Made by a program: the position numbers and the translations under genes. Below, piece by piece: positions 54,061-61,850 of a stretch of DNA of 61,850 nt (positions are counted from its first letter, which is position 1; each line of letters begins with the position of its first letter). The DNA is from Saccharicrinis sp. UBA6048. Lineage in GTDB: Bacteria; Bacteroidota; Bacteroidia; Bacteroidales; Marinilabiliaceae. The stretch spans positions 1-61,850 of the forward strand of contig DIYS01000220.1 of assembly GCA_002429115.1 (NCBI GenBank). The letters run 5' to 3'. The notes beneath the pieces were generated by a model. The model searched no databases and was not told the origin of the DNA. It saw only the letters and a list, made by a program, of their open reading frames with translations.

Positions 54061-54134
54061 CATCAAATAGCAATTATTTATAAAAAAATTACCTACATTA
54101 TAACAATGGTAAGGTATACAGATAGTTGTAGAAC

Positions 54135-54168
54135 AAAAAAAAAGACCACCTTTCGGCAGTCTTTTTAA
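54135..54168 (-). terminator. Terminator of the NigD-like gene
   Basis: AAAAAGAC (54139-54146) pairs with GTCTTTTT (54159-54166); on the minus strand a run of T follows. Confidence 0.75.
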
Positions 54169-54186
54169 TTTTATAGGCGTTTATTG

Positions 54187-54942
54187 TTATTCTATAATCA
54201 TTCCCGCAGGTTCTTCTGAAAATGTTTTAGCATATGGCTCAATTTCTACATCGCCATACTCGTAGGTAAGCACTTTGTTATATTGGTAGTTACCTTCCTT
54301 ATTAAGGCTTCTAACGAAAATATCCACTGATGTCTGACCCGACTCCTGTAATTCAGAGATATCAAATGAGGCGATACCCCATTGTAGGTAATTGTATGGG
54401 TCATTATTCTTGTTGTGCTTCAGTTCCAGAATAATTTCACCATTCTCTGTTTCCAGATCCTCAGTATCTTTTACAAGGTTGATGTAGTGAATAAAGCCCG
54501 GTCCGCCACCATATTCAAATTGTACGTTCAGGTAATCGTTGGTAAACCAAGTGTCAGTTATTGTTACTGCATCATTACCAATGGAGTCGCGTACCTCTTC
54601 GCTGGTGGTTTCGTCGAAGTTAAATATTGGCTTCGTTAACAGCTCGCTTACACCATTTATCTTTACATAGTAGTCGTATGATGGATTATCACCTGCATCA
54701 CCAAGTATGGTGTAATTTACTAATACACGCATGCCGTCATCGAGGCTGCCAGGCGATACATTGCTTGCTGATGGCCATAACATATCACCACCATCTGTCT
54801 CAATGTAGAAATAATCATCGGTTTCAAATACAGTACCTGTTGTTACCCAAAAATCACCTAATGAATAACCATCGTCGTCAGAACAACTAAAGGTTAATAA
54901 TCCAACCAGGGCCAGGAGCATTGTAATTTTTAAACTTTTCAT
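54187..54942 (-). CDS. NigD-like lipoprotein
   Basis: From the ATG at 54940-54942 the product has 251 residues with a lipoprotein signal (lipobox LTFSC, Cys20). It has the organisation of NigD-like proteins: an N-terminal OB-like part (VTTGTVFETDDYFYIETDGG; DGMRVLVNYTILGD) and a C-terminal beta domain (WFTNDYLNVQFEYGGG; ILELKHNKNNDPYNY). The role is unknown; named after a gene in a bacteriocin (nigrescin) region. An ATG 18 codons upstream is less likely because it precedes the signal peptide. Confidence 0.8.
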   Translation of the reverse strand: MKSLKITMLLALVGLLTFSCSDDDGYSLGDFWVTTGTVFETDDYFYIETDGGDMLWPSASNVSPGSLDDGMRVLVNYTILGDAGDNPSYDYYVKINGVSELLTKPIFNFDETTSEEVRDSIGNDAVTITDTWFTNDYLNVQFEYGGGPGFIHYINLVKDTEDLETENGEIILELKHNKNNDPYNYLQWGIASFDISELQESGQTSVDIFVRSLNKEGNYQYNKVLTYEYGDVEIEPYAKTFSEEPAGMIIE

Positions 54943-55284
54943 GGGATCAATGTTTATGTTTTTAAAAATATTTGTTGAATGAGTAATAAATATCATGCCA
55001 GTAATTTCTCTTTAGCATCTCTTAACCATTAAGAGGAATTTTTAATAAATAGGTTGCGTGGCTTAAACCAGAATCTGGTATATCTTGTTTTTAATTGAAG
55101 GGAGCATTACTTTTGAATGAATTTTAAAAACAATTGTTTGTTAATGTCTTTTGCAGATCAGGGAGTCAATAGCTTGTGATTTAAGTATTTGATTTAATAA
55201 TGTGGTGTTGTTTACTGAATAGTGATGAAACAACTACCTTCTGATTAAAGACGAACGAACATTATATAAAGACAGGACGATCGA
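54943..55284. other. Divergent intergenic region
   Basis: AT-rich spacer with one hairpin, CTCTTAA/TTAAGAG (55019-55035), followed by TTTTT. It lies in the leader of the NigD-like gene or the upstream region of the M23 gene; its role is unclear. Confidence 0.5.
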
Positions 55285-56994
55285 ATGAAGCAGTTGGTTA
55301 TTATCAGTTTTATAGTTGTAGTGGTATTGCATGGAGTTAATGCACAAAAAGCACCCGTAGAAGGGTTTGTTAAACCAATGAAAATAGCTCCATCGATAAG
55401 TGGTAGTTTTGGAGAATTGCGTTCTAATCATTTTCACTCAGGGATGGATCTGACCACGAATCGTAAAACAGGCTATCGTATTTATGCATCTGATAAAGGT
55501 TATGTGTCGCGTATAAAAGTTTCACCATATGGTTATGGAAAAGCACTGTACATTGATCATCCGGATGGGTACACTACTGTTTATGCCCACCTCGAACGTT
55601 ACTCCAATAAAATAGATTCATTGGTAATGGCTCGGCAGTATGAGCAGAAAACCTTTGCCATTGAACTATTTCCAGAAAAGGGAGAGCTAATTATCGAACG
55701 TGGCGAAGTTGTCGGCTATAGCGGTAACTCAGGCAGTTCAGGCGGACCTCATTTACATTACGAAGTACGTGAGAAGGCAACCCAAAAGCCGATGGACCCT
55801 ATGCAATTCAGAAACGATATAAAGGACGATGTGCGCCCACAGGTTCAGGGCATGAAACTGTATTGCTTATCACCAAACGCTAACATTGGAGGTCAAACCA
55901 AGGATAAATATGTTCCTACTGTTTTTTACGATAAGGCTTTTCATCCGAAGGGTTCAACGACTTTTACTGCCTATGGCAAAATAGGCGTAGGTGTTCAGGT
56001 GATTGATTACTTATCGGATAGCTGGCGCAAGTGTGGTATCTCAACCATTGATTTATTGGTTAACGATACACTGGTGTATGGCTTTAAGATTGATAAATTC
56101 AGTTTTGCAGAAACACGTTATATCAACTCGCACATTGATTATGCCGAGAAGATCAGAACAGGCAAAGTGATACAGAAAAGCTTTGTGGAGCCTAATAATC
56201 GCCTAAGCTTATATAGCAAGAAAAATACTTATACAGCCGATATTAAACCTGGCGACAAGAAAATATTCAAATACATTATTGAGGATTATAGCGGTAATCG
56301 ATCGGTTTTGGCTTTTACGGTGATTGGTGGAAAGGCGCTTCCTGCAAAAGAGAGTCAAAGTGGGGTATTGCCGATTAAATACTATCAAAAGTATGCTATT
56401 GATACATTAGGGATGCAGCTGGATATTGCCGCCAATACCTTTTATACGGACATAGAAATGCTCTTGCACAAAGAAGAAAATCTGGGTCTGATAGCTCCAG
56501 TATATATCATTGGTGACAAGCATATTCCTTTGCACAAGTCAATGACGATGACCATTCCGGTGCCGGATTCCTTACAGTCGTATGGCGATAAACTGGTAAT
56601 AGCAGGCATATCTAAAACGGATAAGAAGTATTCAGCTGGAGGAGAGTATAAGGCGGGTAAGCTATCGACCAAAACACGTGGTTTTGGCAGATATACCATT
56701 GCAGTAGATACCATTCAGCCCACAATTAAATTACGAAAGGCTCCTGCGAATAATAATTATGCTGGACGTTCATCCATTGATTTACTGATTAATGATGAAT
56801 TTAGCGGTATAAAGAGCTACGAGTGCCTTATTGATGGTCAATGGGCTTTGTTTGAGTACGATGCTAAAACCTATCGCCTAAGCGGACGTTTCAAGCAGAT
56901 GCCTTTTCTTAAAAAAGGAACACACAAACTGGATGTTAAAGTAACCGATAACCGGGGAAATGAATCTGTAAAACAATTCTCTTTTAGCAACTGA
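55285..56994 (+). CDS. M23 family metallopeptidase
   Basis: A 569-residue exported LytM-type zinc peptidase. The signal peptide is at about 1-20. The catalytic domain is at about 35-175, with zinc ligands His51 and Asp55 (HFHSGMDL) and His158 (HLHYE), and catalytic His102 in YAHLERY. All ligands are present, so it should be active on peptidoglycan cross-bridges or similar. The remaining ~390 residues are beta-rich, Ig-like repeats of unknown role (SIDLLINDEFSGIKSYEC; KLDVKVTDNRGNES). It is probably transcribed alone; the next gene has its own -7 box. Confidence 0.9.
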   Translation: MKQLVIISFIVVVVLHGVNAQKAPVEGFVKPMKIAPSISGSFGELRSNHFHSGMDLTTNRKTGYRIYASDKGYVSRIKVSPYGYGKALYIDHPDGYTTVYAHLERYSNKIDSLVMARQYEQKTFAIELFPEKGELIIERGEVVGYSGNSGSSGGPHLHYEVREKATQKPMDPMQFRNDIKDDVRPQVQGMKLYCLSPNANIGGQTKDKYVPTVFYDKAFHPKGSTTFTAYGKIGVGVQVIDYLSDSWRKCGISTIDLLVNDTLVYGFKIDKFSFAETRYINSHIDYAEKIRTGKVIQKSFVEPNNRLSLYSKKNTYTADIKPGDKKIFKYIIEDYSGNRSVLAFTVIGGKALPAKESQSGVLPIKYYQKYAIDTLGMQLDIAANTFYTDIEMLLHKEENLGLIAPVYIIGDKHIPLHKSMTMTIPVPDSLQSYGDKLVIAGISKTDKKYSAGGEYKAGKLSTKTRGFGRYTIAVDTIQPTIKLRKAPANNNYAGRSSIDLLINDEFSGIKSYECLIDGQWALFEYDAKTYRLSGRFKQMPFLKKGTHKLDVKVTDNRGNESVKQFSFSN

Positions 56995-57085
56995 TTGGTT
57001 CAGTTTTTGTTAAGAAAATGGCCGGATATGGAGTTAAATTACAGCTAAAAACAGAGAAAACAGATTGTATACGATCGAACAATGT

Positions 57086-57093
57086 TATATTTG
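57086..57093 (+). promoter_or_regulatory. -7 box of the TPR-helicase pair
   Basis: TATATTTG matches TAnnTTTG exactly, 29 nt before the TPR gene start. Confidence 0.6.
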
Positions 57094-57121
57094 TTCGTAC
57101 TGAAGTAATGAGAAATATTAT

Positions 57122-59218
57122 ATGTTGAAAAGAATCACTTTTATCATTTTGCTTATTAAATATCTGGTAGTTGGTAGCCTTAGTGCGCAGATCAATACCG
57201 ATAACTATCTAAGGCAAGCATATCATAAGATGCAAAATGAGCAATATATCGAAGCAATTCAAAGTTGTAATCGGATTATTAATGCTAAACCATACTTAAA
57301 TTTACCTTATGAAATAAGAGGTTACTGTAAGTTTAAGCTAGATGATTATGTAGGTGCAAAAAGAGATTTTTTAAAAGCACTTGAATTAAACCCTTATTCT
57401 ATTAATACATTCAACTTTCTTGGAATTTTAAGTTCTAAACAAGAGAAATACGATGAGGCTATTGGTTACTATACTAAAGGTTTAGAATATCATGATAATG
57501 ATATAAGTCTATTAATCAATCGGGGGGATAATTACCGACTAATTAAACAATACTCAAAAGCAATTGAAGATTATAATAATGCACTTAAAATAGACGATAA
57601 GCAATTGAATGTTTATATGAGTAGAGGTGCAGTCAAGTATGAATTAGGAGACACAATTGGAGCAATTAAAGATTATTCAAATATTATTAAAAGAAATCCA
57701 TTATTGGTTGATGGTTATTGGAGAAGGGGTATACTATTCCAACAAATGGGGGAAAGTGAAAAAGCCTTAAGCGACTATAACCAGGCAATTAAACTTAAGG
57801 ATTCCGTTTCTGATTTTTACCTTAACCGAGGGGTAATCTATGCTAGAAAGGGTGAGGCTGCTAAAGCTTTAGAAGATTATAATAAAGCTTTGGAATTAGA
57901 TTATAAGAATAAGTTAGCTTATAAAAATAGAGGGCTAATTTATAATTCAATTAAAGAGTATGATAAAGCAATTCTTGATTTTGGAAGAGTTTTAGCCATT
58001 GATTCAGGCGACTTATTAACTCTTTATAATAGAGCAGAAGCATATAATAAAGCTAAGAAATATCGTTTGGCGAAGAAGGATTTAGATATTATTATAGCAA
58101 ACTTCCCAAATTATGACCCTGCATATAGAGAACGAGCTAGAGCAAAAAGGGGGATGAATGATTTTTGGGGAGCTGAACAGGACTACCTTAAATCAATGAA
58201 GCTGGTAGATGAAAATAATAAAGGTAATACTAGAACAGCTGAAAATAATATTGAAGGCGGGATTGATAAAGAAAAAAGTATTAAAAATCATGATCAAATC
58301 GCTGTTGTAGACGATTTTAAATCAAAAATTGAATATAGTGAGATTACTACTTTAAAAGGATTTATTCAGGATAAGAATATTTTCATAGATATGGCTGATA
58401 TGTTTAATGTAGCCTTAGCAGAAGAAGATACACTTTTAGAACGAATACCATATTATAGTTTTGATGTAGACAAGTTTAATCGATCTAATAATCATGGAGA
58501 TAAGGTGCAGCTCGTAAATAATTATTACGAAGTAAGAGGACTTGAATACGTAAATACTAATAATAAAGTAGATTTGATCACTGGTGAAATGCAATTTGAA
58601 GAAGATTCATCTCATTTAGTTTTTATACGAGCTATTTTATATACAAAACTTGCTAATTATACTAGTGCTATAAATGATTACGATGTTTTACTTAAAGATG
58701 AGCCTAAAAATATATTAGCACTATTAAATCGTTCTTTTGCTCGTTTAAAAATGGTTGAAGCTATCAAATCAATGGAGGATGAATTTCAGGTTGATAATCA
58801 CTTGAAACCTCAAAATAGCTCAAGTATTTTAGGTGCAAAAAAGAAAACAAGTTTTAGTAATTCTAAAAAGACTGGGATAATTCTCGACTATGAATTAATC
58901 TTAAATGATTTGAATGAGGTCATTGAACTGTCACCAGAGTTTGAAATGGCCTATTACAACCGGGCAATTATTCATTGTTTGAAGAAGGATTTCCTTTTGG
59001 GGATAAAAGACTTTTCAAGAGCGATTGATTTAAATCCTGATTTTGCCGAGGCCTATTTTAACCGCGGCTTAACATTGATTTACCTGAAGCAGGAAGCCGA
59101 AGGAACCGCTGATTTGAGTAAAGCCGGTGAGTTGGGAATTTATAAAGCCTATAATGTGATTAAGCGCTATGGGGCCGAAGATCTTCAGGGTGGTGAACGT
59201 ATTGCAGATGTTGAGTAG
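57122..59218 (+). CDS. Exported tetratricopeptide repeat protein
   Basis: A 698-residue protein with a signal peptide (about 1-23, ending SLSAQ) and at least ten TPR units in two blocks. The first block is about 25-365 (for example AIEDYNNALKIDDKQLNVYMSRGAVK and ALEDYNKALELDYKNKLAYKNRG, split by loops); the second is about 505-690. The blocks are separated by a non-TPR region (about 370-500). Most of the gene is very AT-rich, while the last ~300 nt match the composition of its neighbours. Its TAG is followed at once by the ATG of the helicase gene, suggesting coupling although one product is exported and the other cytosolic. Confidence 0.85.
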   Translation: MLKRITFIILLIKYLVVGSLSAQINTDNYLRQAYHKMQNEQYIEAIQSCNRIINAKPYLNLPYEIRGYCKFKLDDYVGAKRDFLKALELNPYSINTFNFLGILSSKQEKYDEAIGYYTKGLEYHDNDISLLINRGDNYRLIKQYSKAIEDYNNALKIDDKQLNVYMSRGAVKYELGDTIGAIKDYSNIIKRNPLLVDGYWRRGILFQQMGESEKALSDYNQAIKLKDSVSDFYLNRGVIYARKGEAAKALEDYNKALELDYKNKLAYKNRGLIYNSIKEYDKAILDFGRVLAIDSGDLLTLYNRAEAYNKAKKYRLAKKDLDIIIANFPNYDPAYRERARAKRGMNDFWGAEQDYLKSMKLVDENNKGNTRTAENNIEGGIDKEKSIKNHDQIAVVDDFKSKIEYSEITTLKGFIQDKNIFIDMADMFNVALAEEDTLLERIPYYSFDVDKFNRSNNHGDKVQLVNNYYEVRGLEYVNTNNKVDLITGEMQFEEDSSHLVFIRAILYTKLANYTSAINDYDVLLKDEPKNILALLNRSFARLKMVEAIKSMEDEFQVDNHLKPQNSSSILGAKKKTSFSNSKKTGIILDYELILNDLNEVIELSPEFEMAYYNRAIIHCLKKDFLLGIKDFSRAIDLNPDFAEAYFNRGLTLIYLKQEAEGTADLSKAGELGIYKAYNVIKRYGAEDLQGGERIADVE

Positions 59219-61222
59219 ATGAGTGTATTACCTGAAAATATGGATGTTGAGAATGCTGAGTTTCAGGATGCTCTAAAACTCATTCAATATACCAGTTCGT
59301 CGGTGTTTTTAACGGGTAGAGCAGGAACGGGTAAGTCCACGTTTCTGAAATACATCTGCCAGCATACGCATAAGAAATTTGTGGTGGTTGCACCAACAGG
59401 TATCGCAGCCATTAATGCCGGTGGGGTGACCATTCACTCGTTTTTTAAGGTGCCATTCAGACCCATCTTACCCGATGATCCTGATTTATCGACGCATAAA
59501 GGGCGTATTTTCGATTTTCTGAAATATCGTAAGGCGCATACCAAGATCATACAGGAACTGGAACTGCTTATTATTGATGAGGTGTCGATGGTTCGTGGCG
59601 ATATACTGGATTTTATCGATCGGGTGCTTCGCGTGTTCACTAAGAATATGAATCAGCCTTTTGGTGGTAAGCAGCTGCTGATGGTGGGCGATGTATTTCA
59701 GCTGGAACCGGTTGTTAAGCGTGATGACTGGCAGATACTACGGCGCTTTTATAAGTCGCCTTATTTCTTTTCGGCCAGAGTGTTTAAACAGATTCCTTTG
59801 GTGCAGATTGAGTTGAAGAAAGTATACCGACAAAATGATTCCAACTTTGTAAATCTCCTCGATCGCATCCGTCTTAAGCAGGCGGGTAATAACAATCTGA
59901 ACGCTATTAACGCGCGTTTTAATCCGGGATTTCAGAGTCCGATTGATGAGTTCTTTATTACACTGGCAACGCGCCGCGATACTGTTGATTATATCAACGA
60001 TAGTAAGCTGGAGCAGTTGGAGGGTGACGAATATGCCTTTGAAGGGCGTATATCAGGTGAATTTCCTGAGTCGAGCCTGCCAACCCTTAAGGATTTGGTC
60101 ATTAAAGAAAATGCCCAGGTCATGTTCGTGAAAAACGACATGGAAAAACGTTGGTACAATGGTAGTATCGGGCGTATTGACGAGATTAGCGAAGAGGGCA
60201 TTTATGTGCGTTTGCAAAATGAAGAACTGCATCTGGTAGAAAAAGAAGTCTGGCGAAATATCCGTTATAAATACGATGAAAAGAATAACCGGATCATTGA
60301 AGAGGAGTTGGGCTCATTTACCCAATACCCCTTGAAGCTGGCGTGGGCGATTACCGTGCATAAGAGTCAGGGCTTAACCTTCGATAAAGTAATGCTCGAT
60401 TTTTCGGGCGGGGCCTTTGCCGGCGGACAATTGTATGTGGCGCTCAGCCGTTGTGTTTCATTGGAAGGTATTATCCTGAAAACGAAGGTGACGCCGCGCG
60501 ATATTATTGTGAATAGTGAAGTGGTCAATTTTTCGAAGGCAGCCAATAACAAGGTGCTTATTGAAAAAGAACTAAATAAAGCGGAAGCGCAGGATCTTTA
60601 TCGAAATGCATTAACGCACTTTGAGAAAAATGAACTGCAGAAAGCTGTGGAGTCATTTGCATTGGCCAATGAAAAGCAGGAGGCCTTATCATCTCCATCT
60701 GTGCAACGTATGATTGCCATTAAACTATCAAAAATTACGAAGCTTGAAAATGAGGTCAGGGAGCTGAATGAAGCGATAAAACGTCAGCAAAACAATGTTA
60801 AGGAGTTTGCCCGCGAATATTATTTAATGGCCAATGAATGTGTGGTTAAATTCAACGATAAGCCATCAGCTATTGCCAATCTCAATAAGGCACTTAAGCT
60901 AAAACCTCATTTCTTTGATGCACTTGTCAGGCGTGCCGGTTTGCATGTGGAGACGGGTGACCTTAAAAGTGCCGAAAAAGACTATACGGCGGCCTATAAG
61001 ATCAAGCGTAAATCGTACAAAGTATTGTATAATCGGGGTAGAACCTACCTGGAACTTAAGAAATACGAGAAAGCCTATAATGACCTGCTACAGGCCACAC
61101 GCATTAAACAGGAAAGGGCAGAAGCCTATTACTTTTTAGGAGAAGCCTGCGAGAAAATGGGCGATATGGATAAAGCCCGCGAGTATAAAGAAATAGCCGA
61201 ACATCTAGGCTTTGAAGATTAA
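59219..61222 (+). CDS. PIF1-like SF1 helicase with C-terminal TPR domain
   Basis: A 667-residue cytosolic protein. The helicase core has Walker A LTGRAGTGKST, motif Ia VVVAPTGIAAINAGG, Walker B LLIIDEVSMVRGD and motifs V/VI (WAITVHKSQGLTFDKV; LYVALSRC), the pattern of PIF1/RecD2-type 5'-3' helicases. From about 465 to the end there is a helical region with TPR units (AIANLNKALKLKPHFFDALVRRAG; AYKIKRKSYKVLYNRGRTYLEL). The TPR tail could bring the helicase to a partner, as TPRs usually bind proteins. It directly follows the exported TPR gene. Confidence 0.9.
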   Translation: MSVLPENMDVENAEFQDALKLIQYTSSSVFLTGRAGTGKSTFLKYICQHTHKKFVVVAPTGIAAINAGGVTIHSFFKVPFRPILPDDPDLSTHKGRIFDFLKYRKAHTKIIQELELLIIDEVSMVRGDILDFIDRVLRVFTKNMNQPFGGKQLLMVGDVFQLEPVVKRDDWQILRRFYKSPYFFSARVFKQIPLVQIELKKVYRQNDSNFVNLLDRIRLKQAGNNNLNAINARFNPGFQSPIDEFFITLATRRDTVDYINDSKLEQLEGDEYAFEGRISGEFPESSLPTLKDLVIKENAQVMFVKNDMEKRWYNGSIGRIDEISEEGIYVRLQNEELHLVEKEVWRNIRYKYDEKNNRIIEEELGSFTQYPLKLAWAITVHKSQGLTFDKVMLDFSGGAFAGGQLYVALSRCVSLEGIILKTKVTPRDIIVNSEVVNFSKAANNKVLIEKELNKAEAQDLYRNALTHFEKNELQKAVESFALANEKQEALSSPSVQRMIAIKLSKITKLENEVRELNEAIKRQQNNVKEFAREYYLMANECVVKFNDKPSAIANLNKALKLKPHFFDALVRRAGLHVETGDLKSAEKDYTAAYKIKRKSYKVLYNRGRTYLELKKYEKAYNDLLQATRIKQERAEAYYFLGEACEKMGDMDKAREYKEIAEHLGFED

Positions 61223-61245
61223 TTTCCAATGTACCTAATTCCTTC

Positions 61246-61435
61246 TCAGAATCACTAAAATGCCTTTCTGAGATACCTTTTTGGTACTCAGAGAATCAAA
61301 AAGGTATTTCCAGATAGGAAATTTGCTACTCAGAGATATAAAAATGGGTATCAGAATAGCAATTTTGGTTCTCTGAAATAGAAAAAAGGGATTCTGAGTA
61401 CCAAATTTCCTTCTCTGAATCCCTTTTTTAATACT
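61246..61435. repeat. Array 4: TCAGA/TCTGA units on an exact 21-bp period
   Basis: TCAGA or its complement TCTGA occurs at 61246, 61267, 61288, 61330, 61351, 61372, 61393 and 61414, with a disrupted site (TCCAGA) at 61309: every step is 21 bp. Longer inverted repeats span neighbouring units: ATACCTTTTTG (61273-61283) with CAAAAAGGTAT, and AAAAAAGGGATTC with GAATCCCTTTTTT (13 bp, near 61383-61429). The last one, ending in T6, could act as the helicase gene terminator. Confidence 0.85.
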
Positions 61436-61514
61436 TTTTATAGCATTTTTCTATTTCGGAAATGCATTTTATACTAAAACTTATGAAGCTGCCAATAAAA
61501 TATTCCCTCGGGGA

Positions 61515-61545
61515 AGTGCCGAAGGCGATGGGGGAAATAATAAGT
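61515..61545 (+). repeat. Dispersed element, partial copy 3
   Basis: TGCCGAAGGCGATGGGGGAA followed by ATAAT resembles TGCCGAAGGCAAAAGGGAAA at about 44492; the 3' half of the element is absent. Confidence 0.45.
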
Positions 61546-61814
61546 ATGGGAAACGGGGCTGTTCAATAAACGGTGCTATCCATTATAGGCGAAGCTCCTC
61601 CATTGAGGTATTTTTTAGGTGTCAAAATTAGGCTCTATATGGATTTTAGTGGGTAAGTGGCTTGTTGGCCTTCGGCCTCCTAAAAAAAGAGATGGCTTTA
61701 GAAGCTGTTTCTTAGTGAGACCGGGAAGCTTCGAGCTTGACTCGAAGATCACCCGGCCGAACTTAGTAACAGCAAATAAATCAATCGTTTTTTTAGGCAG
61801 CCTTGACTTTTTTG

Positions 61815-61844
61815 TTTCGTTTTTGGGTCAAGCCAAAAATGAAA
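61815..61844. repeat. Extragenic hairpin
   Basis: TTTCGTTTTTGG (61815-61826) pairs with CCAAAAATGAAA (61833-61844), one G-U, around GTCAAG. It is similar in design to the hairpin at 19930-19954. Confidence 0.55.
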
Positions 61845-61850
61845 AGCCCG

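Larger units (their letters stand above)
53741..54186. other. Intergenic region with tRNA-Arg
   Basis: It holds the tRNA gene with promoter and terminator, then the terminator of the NigD-like gene. Apart from these it is AT-rich and featureless. Confidence 0.75.
61223..61850. other. Repeat-rich noncoding region at the window end
   Basis: It holds array 4 (61246-61435), a partial copy of the ~70-bp dispersed element (61515-61545) and an extragenic hairpin (61815-61844). No ORF of protein-like character was seen; the region continues beyond the window. Confidence 0.65.

Overview
The window reads as a chromosomal segment of a member of the Bacteroidota. Supporting signs are an Oar-like TonB-dependent receptor, an orphan UpxY-type NusG paralogue, a NigD-like lipoprotein, SPOR and DUF6588-type envelope proteins, and -7 boxes of the form TAnnTTTG in front of many genes. 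Citrate lyase, a catabolic ornithine carbamoyltransferase plus carbamate kinase, and several secreted peptidases suggest a facultative or anaerobic fermenter. An affiliation near Marinilabiliales/Bacteroidales is a guess. No phage, integrase, transposase gene or CRISPR array was found. One tRNA gene (Arg, anticodon ACG) is present.

Layout. 1-3.7 kb: tail of an unknown gene, then the receptor. 3.8-5.2 kb (minus): UpxY-like antiterminator coupled to a helical protein of unknown function. 5.3-6.45 kb: a retropepsin-like/PDZ protease gene interrupted by an in-frame TGA, followed at once by a 43-bp tandem array. 7.2-12.5 kb: guaA, then a likely operon of S41 protease, pnuC, NR kinase and serine acetyltransferase. 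12.6-13.6 kb: SiaB/SiaC-type kinase and phosphoprotein. 13.6-16.7 kb (minus): ABCG-like transporter with an extra helical N-terminus. 17.5-19.6 kb: DPP IV-type peptidase. 20.2-25.4 kb: complete citrate lyase operon citDEF-citXG-citC. 25.4-26.6 kb: repeat-rich noncoding region. 26.6-28.8 kb (minus): two envelope proteins. 29.3-38.1 kb: M3 peptidase, guaB (minus), recQ, miaA and a cyclase-like/HD fusion. 38.2-41.8 kb (minus): ftsK and a lipoprotein, with an inverted-dimer element sitting inside the ftsK/cyclase terminator. 42-44.3 kb: arcC and ornithine carbamoyltransferase. 44.9-47.7 kb: second S9 peptidase. 48.3-55 kb: small lipoproteins, a SsuABC/TauABC-like importer with an outer-membrane barrel gene, a tRNA and a NigD-like gene. 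55.3-61.2 kb: M23 peptidase, TPR protein and a PIF1-like helicase with a TPR tail.

How the genes work together. cit genes plus arcC/OTC give two substrate-level routes (citrate cleavage; citrulline to ornithine and ATP). pnuC and the NR kinase form an NAD salvage pair. guaA and guaB lie about 23 kb apart, not in one operon. The peptidases (S41, two S9, M3, M23) fit a protein-degrading, envelope-active lifestyle.

The most unusual content is noncoding. Four intergenic arrays lie just 3' of genes with repeat periods of 42-43, 41, 41 and exactly 21 bp, that is, near four or two turns of B-DNA. Two of them share a spacer scaffold but carry different palindromic cores. Together with an inverted-dimer hairpin element and several dispersed repeats, they make this a good place to look for an undescribed repeat family.
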